Below, in pieces: positions 1 through 5,525 of a stretch of DNA of 5,596 nucleotides. How positions within the stretch are numbered: position 1 is the first letter of the stretch; the number at the start of each line of letters is the position of its first letter. The notes under the pieces were generated by a model. The model was given only the letters and a program-made list of their open reading frames with translations, searched no databases and was not told the origin of the DNA. Location of the stretch: the NCBI GenBank assembly GCA_007123395.1, contig SKLD01000152.1:1-5596 (forward strand), in the 5' to 3' direction. The DNA is from Opitutales bacterium (GTDB taxonomy: Bacteria; Verrucomicrobiota; Verrucomicrobiia; Opitutales; Oceanipulchritudinaceae). The translations under genes were made by a program, and so were the position numbers.

Positions 1-278
1 CGGTGGCCTTGTCGTTCCAGAAAAAAGGGATCGGCCAAGCGCTGCATCTGCTGTCCGATGCGGGACCCGATGCCCGCCTGCTTGGTGCGCTTCTGTATGT
101 GCGCGACGAGCCGCAGCGAATCAGCTTGGTTCATCTTGCCTTGCGCAATGCCGTACGGAACCGTCCCGAAGCTGTTGCCCGGCTCTTTTCCGACCTGATC
201 GCAATTCTCCGTCGGATCCGCGGCGTTCGGGAGCTGTTTGTGTTTTATTCCGGAACAAGGCTTCGGGTTACCCAATGA
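1..278 (+). CDS. 3' end of an unidentified gene (5' end outside window)
   Basis: An open frame runs from the left edge (first full codon at 3) to a TGA at 276-278, giving at least 92 codons including the stop. The GTG at 3 would allow a start, but there is no room to see an upstream signal and the frame is open to the edge, so I read it as the tail of a longer protein. The visible part is rich in Leu, Arg and Ala, with probable amphipathic helices (for example LVHLALRNAVRN and LFSDLIAILRRIRGV), and ends in a short, possibly beta, segment ELFVFYSGTRLRV. There is no obvious membrane segment, metal-binding cluster or nucleotide-binding motif. I do not recognise the family. It converges on the minus-strand transporter gene, 87 bases away, so the two are transcribed towards each other. 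Codon use looks like real coding sequence. Confidence 0.55.
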   Translation, partial: VALSFQKKGIGQALHLLSDAGPDARLLGALLYVRDEPQRISLVHLALRNAVRNRPEAVARLFSDLIAILRRIRGVRELFVFYSGTRLRVTQ

Positions 279-365
279 CTACAGCCTTATTGATTTCCGG
301 ATTTCAATGGTTCGACGTTTTTGACCGGCCTCCCAAAAAATTAGATCATTTTCGAAGAAGGAGTT

Positions 366-2075
366 CTAGTTTTTCTTTTTTTTCGGACCTGTTTTGACAC
401 CGGCGGGCGGTTCGACGCGGTCGAGCTTGGCGGGTTTGAGGGCGAAGAAAGGTTGCTGTTCTTCGCGGGCGATCATCTTGCAGTGGCGTACGAGCCGCTC
501 AAAGGAGAGAACGTGGTTACTGAAGAAGAGTCCCGCGATGGCCTGCACTTCGTGCCGGGCGACGCGGTCGTTCACAGTCTGGCGGATCTCCTGGCAGCGG
601 TTCACGAAGTCGTCGCGGGCTTGTTCGATGGCTTCGGCGGCGTCGGGGTATGTTGCGGCGTCGGGATCGAGGGAGTGCAGGGTGGCCTCGAGAACATTTT
701 CGGTTTTGTCGAAGACTTCGAGGAGGGCGGCGCGCATGTCCGCGTCGTAGGCGGCGAGGGGGGCTTTGTGCTGACGGGCGGAGAGGTCGACGACATGCAC
801 AATGTGGTCGCCGATGCGTTCGATATCGACAGCGATGTGGGTGAGGTATTGGGCGAGGAGGCGCTGGCGGCGCGAGAGGTAGCGGTCGGTGAGGCGGGTG
901 AGGTAGGAGCGGACGGCTTCGCGGATTTCATTGATTGCCTGCTCGTTGGCGAGGATGACGCGCGGCATGCGCCGCTGGCGGTTGTCCTCAAAGTGGGCGC
1001 GGGCCTCGCGCAGGCTGGTGGCGAGTATATTGAGGCTACGGCGGGATTCGCGCATGACGGCGGCGAGGGCGGACTCCGGGCGGTCGAGGATATTGGGATT
1101 GAGGAAACTGCTCTGCGCGGCGGCTTGGCGCGAGGGGGTGGCTGTGCGCACCCAGCCCGAGATGTGCTGCGTGAAGGGTAGAATGAGGGCGGATGCGGCG
1201 ACCATAATGGCGGTATGCAGGTTCGCCGTCTGCCGCACTACGTCATCCGAAGTCCACTCCATGGCGCGGATGAAGAGGGGTGCGGCGAGGAGGCCGAGGA
1301 GGACGTTGAAGACGTTGAAGCCGAGGTTGGCGACGGCCCCGCGCCGCGCTTCGATGCCGCACCCGAGAGAGGCGAGGAGGGCGGTGGTGGTGGTGCCGAG
1401 GTGCGCGCCGAGAACGATGGGGTAGGCTTGTTCGAGGGAGGTAAAGACGCCCGCCGAGATGAGGACGAACGTCATGCCGATGGTCGCGCCGCTGCTCTGC
1501 ACGATGGCGGTGAAGAGCCACGCCGCGAGGGTGCCGAATAGCATGCCGCTCCATGTGCTGCCGTCGAAGTGTGCGAGGATGGGCAGGAGGGTGTCGCGGT
1601 GCGGTTCGATGGCCCCGCTCATCAGGTCCATGCCTTTGAAGAGGAGACCGAAGCCGAGAATCGAGCGCCCGATGTGGCGCAGGAGGGGCGAGGGCGCTGC
1701 CATGTGGAGAAGAAAACCGCAGGCCACGGCGACGAGAGCGTAGTCCGTGAGGCGGAAGGAAATGAGCTGCATCGAAAGCGTTGTGCCGATGTTCGCGCCC
1801 ATGAAGACGGGGATCGACTGCGCGAGGCTGAGGAGACCGGCATTGATGAAGCCGACCGTCATGACCGTTGTCGCGCTGCTGTGCATAAGGAAGCCGAGGC
1901 CCGTGCCGAGGCCGAGGCCCGCGACGCGGTTGCCCGTACCCCGGTAGATGATACCGCGCAGACGCTCGCCTGCAGCCGCGCGCAGGCCGTCCGTCATGAT
2001 CCTCATCCCGAAGAGAAAGAGTGCGAGTCCCCCGAGAATGGTGAAGGTCAGGAAAAATCCTTCGCGGAACTCCAT
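366..2075 (-). CDS. Na+/phosphate cotransporter family protein with C-terminal PhoU-like domain
   Basis: A 569-residue inner-membrane protein. The membrane part (about residues 8-305) holds the two inverted Na/Pi-cotransporter repeats: one around residues 13-110 with the signature MHSSATT (64-70) and GANIGTT (93-99), the second around 177-265 with VQSSGAT (192-198) and GAHLGTT (223-229). This is the usual architecture of the bacterial NptA/YjbB branch, which moves inorganic phosphate with sodium; in YjbB-like proteins export has been reported, so direction cannot be read from sequence. Residues about 335-540 form a helical PhoU-like domain with the hallmark ERIGDH (419-424), likely cytoplasmic and metal-binding. 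The tail ends in a lysine run (PKKKKN). The ATG at 2075 lies inside the end of the upstream HAD gene (28-base overlap), suggesting translational coupling; the only SD-like GGAG is 14 bases upstream, which is too far. Odd: the first repeat has MHSS where QSSS is usual. Family assignment is firm; substrate and direction are inferred. Confidence 0.93.
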   Translation of the reverse strand: MEFREGFFLTFTILGGLALFLFGMRIMTDGLRAAAGERLRGIIYRGTGNRVAGLGLGTGLGFLMHSSATTVMTVGFINAGLLSLAQSIPVFMGANIGTTLSMQLISFRLTDYALVAVACGFLLHMAAPSPLLRHIGRSILGFGLLFKGMDLMSGAIEPHRDTLLPILAHFDGSTWSGMLFGTLAAWLFTAIVQSSGATIGMTFVLISAGVFTSLEQAYPIVLGAHLGTTTTALLASLGCGIEARRGAVANLGFNVFNVLLGLLAAPLFIRAMEWTSDDVVRQTANLHTAIMVAASALILPFTQHISGWVRTATPSRQAAAQSSFLNPNILDRPESALAAVMRESRRSLNILATSLREARAHFEDNRQRRMPRVILANEQAINEIREAVRSYLTRLTDRYLSRRQRLLAQYLTHIAVDIERIGDHIVHVVDLSARQHKAPLAAYDADMRAALLEVFDKTENVLEATLHSLDPDAATYPDAAEAIEQARDDFVNRCQEIRQTVNDRVARHEVQAIAGLFFSNHVLSFERLVRHCKMIAREEQQPFFALKPAKLDRVEPPAGVKTGPKKKKN

Positions 2076-3163
2076 GGTGACGTCCGTTGCTCCGGCGGGA
2101 CCGGTTCGGGTTTACGCCCCCCGCGCTCTTCCGGGGCGGCAGCGGCCTTTTCAGCAAAGAGATCGGATTGTCGGGGGCCGCGGTCGTAGGCGGGATCGTC
2201 GCGGTGGATGTGACGGGGCGGGCGCCCCACTCGCCGCGAGAGGGCATCTTCGCTCTGGAGGACGATGCGGTCGCAGATCTGTCGCACATGGCTCGTCAGC
2301 CACATGAAAGTGTCGCTCTTTTCGCGGTAGTCCGCGCGTCCGAAGTGATCGACGCGTCCGCCCGAGCGCAGTTCGTCATTTTGGGCGAACTCCTTTTCGT
2401 TCTTGGGCTCGTAGACGGCGTAGGCCTGCCCGCCGTGTTTGCGCACGACGGAAAAGACCGGCACGTCGCTTGGACCGTCGGCGATGTAGATCATATTTTC
2501 AATGGGGATACGGCGGTCCTCCGGCGCGATCTTCGAGTTTACGTCGATGGAATCGATCTTGTTCGTGCCTTTGTTGATCTCAAAGATAAAGCGGGTCTTG
2601 ATCGTGTTATCGACGATCTGACCGATCTGGCCGATCTCGGCGGCGGCATCGAGTTCGAACTCCTTTTGCTCCTCGAAGCGCGGCGGGAGCGGATCCTCGA
2701 TGAACTCGCAGCCGTAGACACCCTCGACGTACGGCGCGATGACGCTGCCGCGGATCATTTCGGCTAGGCCGGTCGAGATTATGTAGTGCTCGAGGCGGAT
2801 TTCAAAGCGGGCGTAGAGCGGGTGGCGCGCAACGAGGTCCTTTAGCGTCTGGAAAAATTCGGGCAGCCCTTGGTAGAAGGTGAGCTGTGCGCCGAGCTTC
2901 CTCAGCAGCGCATTGTTCAGGCCTGGGAAGATCCCGTTGCGGACGTAGGTGAGGATGTGGTTGAGATAGATGATATCGCTGGAGACGACCTGACCGCGCT
3001 TCTTGTAAATATCGGGCAGGCGGTTCACCTCGCGCCAGAAGATCTTTTCATCGAAGCCGTAGTGCCGGAAAATCGGCCACTGCATGTAGCCGGGGATGAG
3101 CGTCTTGTCAAAGTCCCAGACACAGGCGACGATGTTTTGGCGGTGGAGTTTGTCTTCAGCCAT
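2048..3163 (-). CDS. HAD-superfamily hydrolase (phosphatase-like)
   Basis: A 371-residue, probably cytoplasmic protein with the core motifs of the haloacid dehalogenase superfamily. Motif I is DFDKTL (17-22, nucleophile D17 and general acid/base D19), motif II is the S130-T131 of IISTG, and motif IV is IADGPSDVPVF (227-237, acidic D229 and D233 for Mg2+). K189 or K198 could be the motif III lysine. The DxDxT form of motif I and the large insert between motifs I and II point to a C1-capped phosphoserine-phosphatase-like phosphomonoesterase; I cannot name the substrate. Residues about 310-371 are charged, Pro/Arg/Glu-rich and probably disordered. I start at ATG 3163 (MAEDK...) and not at the in-frame ATG at 3229, because the extra 22 residues look non-native and would cover the best promoter. 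No SD is visible. The 3' end overlaps the transporter gene by 28 bases, so the two are co-transcribed; a shared role in phosphate metabolism is an inference. Confidence 0.88.
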   Translation of the reverse strand: MAEDKLHRQNIVACVWDFDKTLIPGYMQWPIFRHYGFDEKIFWREVNRLPDIYKKRGQVVSSDIIYLNHILTYVRNGIFPGLNNALLRKLGAQLTFYQGLPEFFQTLKDLVARHPLYARFEIRLEHYIISTGLAEMIRGSVIAPYVEGVYGCEFIEDPLPPRFEEQKEFELDAAAEIGQIGQIVDNTIKTRFIFEINKGTNKIDSIDVNSKIAPEDRRIPIENMIYIADGPSDVPVFSVVRKHGGQAYAVYEPKNEKEFAQNDELRSGGRVDHFGRADYREKSDTFMWLTSHVRQICDRIVLQSEDALSRRVGRPPRHIHRDDPAYDRGPRQSDLFAEKAAAAPEERGGRKPEPVPPEQRTSPWSSAKDFS

Positions 3164-3200
3164 GGTGGTTGCCGGGATTGCGCTTGCTTTCCCTGTTCGC

Positions 3201-3229
3201 GTTACATGCACTATGCGGTTTCGATTCAA
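3201..3229 (-). promoter_or_regulatory. Candidate sigma-70-type promoter of the HAD/transporter operon
   Basis: Read on the minus strand, TTGAAT (3229-3224, four of six matches to TTGACA) is followed after exactly 17 bases by TGTAAC (3206-3201, four of six matches to TATAAT). Transcription would begin near 3194, leaving a leader of about 30 bases before the ATG at 3163. It is the best-spaced promoter-like pair I found in the divergent region by eye. No equally good pair was found for prfA on the plus strand. Confidence 0.4.
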
Positions 3230-3230
3230 G

Positions 3231-3263
3231 GGCGGATTTCTCCGGAAGCAAAGGAAATCCGCC
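3231..3263. promoter_or_regulatory. 10-bp perfect inverted repeat between the divergent operons, in the prfA leader
   Basis: GGCGGATTTC (3231-3240) and GAAATCCGCC (3254-3263) are perfect reverse complements separated by 13 bases. In prfA mRNA this would be a stable hairpin ending 7 bases before the ATG at 3271. The only SD-like stretch for prfA, AAGGA (3251-3255), lies at the loop/right-arm boundary, so the fold could limit ribosome access. On the other side the repeat begins two bases beyond the -35 box of the predicted HAD promoter, so it could equally be a protein-binding operator. The repeat itself is plain in the sequence; both roles are inferred. There is no following T-run, which argues against a terminator. 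Confidence 0.5.
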
Positions 3264-3270
3264 GCCGCTC

Positions 3271-4371
3271 ATGCGCCGCCTTCCCGATATCCAACCCTTT
3301 CGCCATCGCCTCGAAGAGATCGACGCGCTCATGGCCGAGCCCGAGTTCTTCGCCGACAGCCGCCGCGCCGCGACGGTCTCGCGCGAGCACCAGAAGCTCT
3401 CCCACCTCGTCGCTCTCTACGACCGGTTTGAACGTCTTGGCAGAGACCTCGCCGGCAATCGTGCCATGGCGGGCGACACCTCCGGCGATCCCGAGCTGCG
3501 GGAGATGGCACGCGCGGAAATCCCCGAGTTGGAAAGCCGCTTGGAGGCGCTGCACCGTGAAATCCTCGTTGCCATGGTTCCGCCCGATCCGAGCGATTCG
3601 CGCAACACCATTGTGGAAATCCGTGCCGGCACGGGCGGGGATGAGGCGGCTCTCTTCGCGGGTGACCTCCACCGCATGTACAGCCGTTTTGCGGAGCGCC
3701 GCGGCTGGAGTGTCGAGGGCATGCACGCGAGTCCTTCGGAGGCGGGCGGCTACAAGGAAATCGCCTTCCTTCTCACGGGCGAAGACGTCTACAAGTGGAT
3801 GAAATTCGAAAGCGGAGTACACCGCGTGCAGCGCGTGCCCGCGACGGAAGCGAGCGGACGTATCCACACCTCCGCCGCGACTGTCGCCGTCCTCCCCGAA
3901 GCCGAGGAAGTGGACATCCACATCGACCCCGCCGACCTCGAGATCTCCGTTGCGCGGGCGAGTGGACCGGGCGGGCAGGGGGTGAATACGACCGACTCCG
4001 CCGTGCAGATCCTGCACAAGCCCACTGGCATGATTGTGAAGTGCGCCGACGAGCGCTCGCAGATCAAAAACAAGGCCAAGGCCCTCACTGTTCTGCGCTC
4101 GCGCCTGCTCGAGAAGAAAGAGCGCGAGGAACACGAGAAGTACGCCGCCAACCGGCGCAGCCAAGTGGGCTCGGGTGACCGCTCTGAGCGTATCCGCACC
4201 TACAACTTTCCACAGGGTCGCGTGACCGACCACCGCATCAACCTTACGCTCTACAACCTCGATGAATTGATGGACGGCGCCATCGACACGGTGGCGGAAA
4301 AACTGGCCGAGGCAGAGACGGAGGAACGCGTCGAAGCCCTCTTCAACCCGAGCGCGCAGGCTTCCGCCTGA
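3271..4371 (+). CDS. prfA: Peptide chain release factor 1 (RF1)
   Basis: A 366-residue protein (E. coli RF1 has 360) that recognises UAA and UAG stop codons in the ribosomal A site and triggers release of the peptide. The helical amino domain spans about residues 1-110. The tripeptide anticodon is PAT (190-192) inside HRVQRVPATEASGRIHTS, which identifies RF1; RF2 would have SPF. The catalytic loop is SGPGGQGVNTTDSAVQ (231-246), with Q236 the residue that PrmC methylates. The position after GGQ is Gly, where E. coli has His; I regard this as tolerated variation. The decoding domain continues through SQVGSGDRSERIRTYNFPQGRVTDHRIN (split here at 297-324 for position). I chose ATG 3271 (MRRLPDIQPF) because homology begins there; the frame is open further upstream, to 3169, but that part would cross the divergent promoter region and leader hairpin. 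It forms an operon with prmC. Confidence 0.97.
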   Translation: MRRLPDIQPFRHRLEEIDALMAEPEFFADSRRAATVSREHQKLSHLVALYDRFERLGRDLAGNRAMAGDTSGDPELREMARAEIPELESRLEALHREILVAMVPPDPSDSRNTIVEIRAGTGGDEAALFAGDLHRMYSRFAERRGWSVEGMHASPSEAGGYKEIAFLLTGEDVYKWMKFESGVHRVQRVPATEASGRIHTSAATVAVLPEAEEVDIHIDPADLEISVARASGPGGQGVNTTDSAVQILHKPTGMIVKCADERSQIKNKAKALTVLRSRLLEKKEREEHEKYAANRRSQVGSGDRSERIRTYNFPQGRVTDHRINLTLYNLDELMDGAIDTVAEKLAEAETEERVEALFNPSAQASA

Positions 4372-4401
4372 GCGCGTTCCCTTCGCCCCGTAGCCACCGC
4401 G

Positions 4402-5250
4402 ATGCAGAGCGTCCTAGATATCCTCGGTAAGACGACGGGTTATTTTGAAAAGGTCGGCGTGCCGCAAGCCAAGCTCGACGCCGAATACCTCCTTGCCCAC
4501 GTCCTCGGCTGCAAGCGCCTCGGCCTCTACCTGCAGTTCGAGCGCCCGCTCACCGATGCCGAACTCGATGTCTTGCGCCCGCTCGTGCGCCGCCGCGCCC
4601 GCCGCGAACCACTTCAGCACATCCTCGGCACCGTTGACTTCCATGGGCTCATCCTGCGCTGCGACGGTCGCGCCCTTGTCCCGCGCCCCGAGACCGAGTG
4701 GCTCGTCGAGCGCGTTATTGAGCGCCTCAAGGACCGTCCGCCCGCGTGGATTGCCGACCTCGGTACCGGCACCGGCGCGCTCGCCCTCGCCCTTGCCACC
4801 GCCTTCCCAGAGGCGGCAGTCGACGCCGTCGACCGCTCGGCCGAAGCCCTCGCCCTCGCCCGCGAAAACGCCGCCGCCCTTGGTCTCGCGGAGCGCGTCG
4901 CCTTCCATGAGGGCGACTGGTTCGTGCCCCTCGCGGGCCGCCGCTACGACTGCATCGTCGCCAATCCCCCGTACCTGAGTGAGGCCGACTGGGACGCCGC
5001 CGAGCCCGAGGTCGCGAATTTCGACCCGAAGGAGGCGCTCGTTGCCCCGGAAAACGGAACGGCCGACCTCGTGCGCATCCTACGCGAAGCACCTGCCCAC
5101 CTCAAGCCCGGCGGTCTCCTCGCCCTCGAGACCAACGTCGCCCAGCACGCCGCCCTCGCCGAACACACGAGCGCCCCGCCCTACGCTTCTGCCGAAAGGG
5201 AGAACGACTACGCCAAGCGCGAACGGTATCTTTTTCTGGCCGGCGCTTGA
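4402..5250 (+). CDS. prmC: Peptide chain release factor N5-glutamine methyltransferase
   Basis: A 282-residue cytoplasmic SAM-dependent methyltransferase (E. coli PrmC has 277) that methylates the side-chain amide of the GGQ glutamine in RF1 and RF2, raising termination efficiency. The amino-terminal helical substrate-binding domain spans about residues 1-85. Then come the PrmC-typical PRPETEWLVE (94-103), the SAM-binding DLGTGTGALALALA (119-132), an acidic residue closing the SAM pocket in AVDRS (142-146), the catalytic NPPY (188-191), and FDPKEAL (207-213), matching the usual F-x-P-x-x-A-L block. Near the carboxy end the family's acidic-residue/Q motif reads ETNVAQ (243-248), with Asn where Gly is common. 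It starts 30 bases after the prfA stop; the upstream bases show no SD, so it may rely on coupling with prfA. The order prfA-prmC is widespread and supports the call. Confidence 0.96.
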   Translation: MQSVLDILGKTTGYFEKVGVPQAKLDAEYLLAHVLGCKRLGLYLQFERPLTDAELDVLRPLVRRRARREPLQHILGTVDFHGLILRCDGRALVPRPETEWLVERVIERLKDRPPAWIADLGTGTGALALALATAFPEAAVDAVDRSAEALALARENAAALGLAERVAFHEGDWFVPLAGRRYDCIVANPPYLSEADWDAAEPEVANFDPKEALVAPENGTADLVRILREAPAHLKPGGLLALETNVAQHAALAEHTSAPPYASAERENDYAKRERYLFLAGA

Positions 5251-5324
5251 GGGATGCAGCGGAAAAGGATGGCTTTCTTATAGACCGAGTTCTGCGCTGG
5301 CGCAGGCGCCGAAGGATCGGCCAA

Positions 5325-5389
5325 CGGATTTACGCCGCAGGGAAAAGAACCGGTGGCGCGAATCTTGCCGCATTCCTGCGGAAAATCCG
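5325..5389. repeat. Long imperfect inverted repeat (hairpin-forming, REP-like candidate)
   Basis: The outer arms CGGATTT (5325-5331) and AAATCCG (5383-5389) pair perfectly. After a 3/1-base internal loop the inner arms CCGCAGG (5335-5341) and CCTGCGG (5375-5381) also pair perfectly, and a one-base bulge is followed by two more pairs (5343-5344 with 5373-5374). That makes 16 base pairs around a 28-base loop. No T-run follows, so it is not a standard terminator. It lies 136 bases before a probable Y1-transposase-like gene, a family often linked to REP palindromes, but no conserved foot tetranucleotide such as GTAG is present. Confidence 0.4.
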
Positions 5390-5475
5390 AATCAAATTTC
5401 TCAAAGAAAAATTTACTTGCAATCCATCTCCGGTATGTGCAATAGAGAGCATAAAAATATGGGCATGGCAAGCGC

Positions 5476-5494
5476 ATATTTCTTCAAGAAATAT
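5476..5494. promoter_or_regulatory. 9-bp perfect palindrome overlapping a -10-like TATTAT, upstream of the right-edge gene
   Basis: ATATTTCTT (5476-5484) and AAGAAATAT (5486-5494) are perfect reverse complements around one central base. The right arm overlaps TATTAT (5492-5497, five of six matches to the -10 consensus), which sits 28 bases before the ATG at 5526. No good -35 box is found at normal spacing. The position suits an operator for control of the downstream gene, or a hairpin recognised by its product; both are inferences. In so AT-rich a stretch a chance origin cannot be excluded. Confidence 0.35.
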
Positions 5495-5525
5495 TATATT
5501 TTCGAAAGCAAAAACTTAGTCAACT

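Larger units (their letters stand above)
5251..5525. other. Non-coding stretch between prmC and the right-edge gene
   Basis: No convincing gene lies here. The open frames that cross it lack start signals and have composition unlike the neighbours. The first part (to about 5390) is GC-rich and holds two inverted repeats: a short GC hairpin at 5292-5305 and a long one at 5325-5389. From about 5390 the base composition falls to roughly one-third G+C up to the next start codon, with a bulged AAATTT repeat (5394-5414) and a 9-bp palindrome (5476-5494). No clear intrinsic terminator (hairpin plus T-run) follows prmC. Confidence 0.6.

Noticed and set aside
333..341. T-run on the minus strand after the transporter stop, as a terminator
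   Set aside because: No stem of useful strength precedes it on that strand.
453..1181. 242-codon plus-strand open frame opposite the transporter gene, plus other long frames on that strand
   Set aside because: It lies entirely antisense to a well-supported transporter gene; its Gly/Val/Glu-heavy composition is what the complement of GC-rich coding sequence gives.
2087..2767. 226-codon plus-strand open frame opposite the HAD gene
   Set aside because: It is antisense to the motif-bearing HAD gene and shows no family features of its own.
3226..4233. 335-codon minus-strand open frame opposite prfA
   Set aside because: prfA is certain from its PAT and GGQ motifs; the opposite frame is His/Gly/Val-rich and has no recognisable domain.
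5254..5283. Tiny ATG frame of nine residues just after prmC
   Set aside because: Too short, with no ribosome binding site and no context suggesting a leader peptide.
5292..5305. CTGCG-CTGG-CGCAG hairpin as prmC terminator
   Set aside because: Only five base pairs and followed by GC-rich bases with no T-run, so it does not meet the pattern of an intrinsic terminator.
298..5331. CGGATTTC/GAAATCCG as a dispersed repeat family
   Set aside because: It occurs six times on the two strands, but at least three copies (near 922, 2795 and 3616) are simply Glu-Ile-Arg codons inside genes; only the intergenic copies remain of interest.
5247..5519. 90-codon TTG-start frame after prmC
   Set aside because: It overlaps the prmC stop, starts with TTG without an SD, has an Arg run followed by AT-driven Lys/Ile/Phe, and spans the hairpin region; more likely chance.
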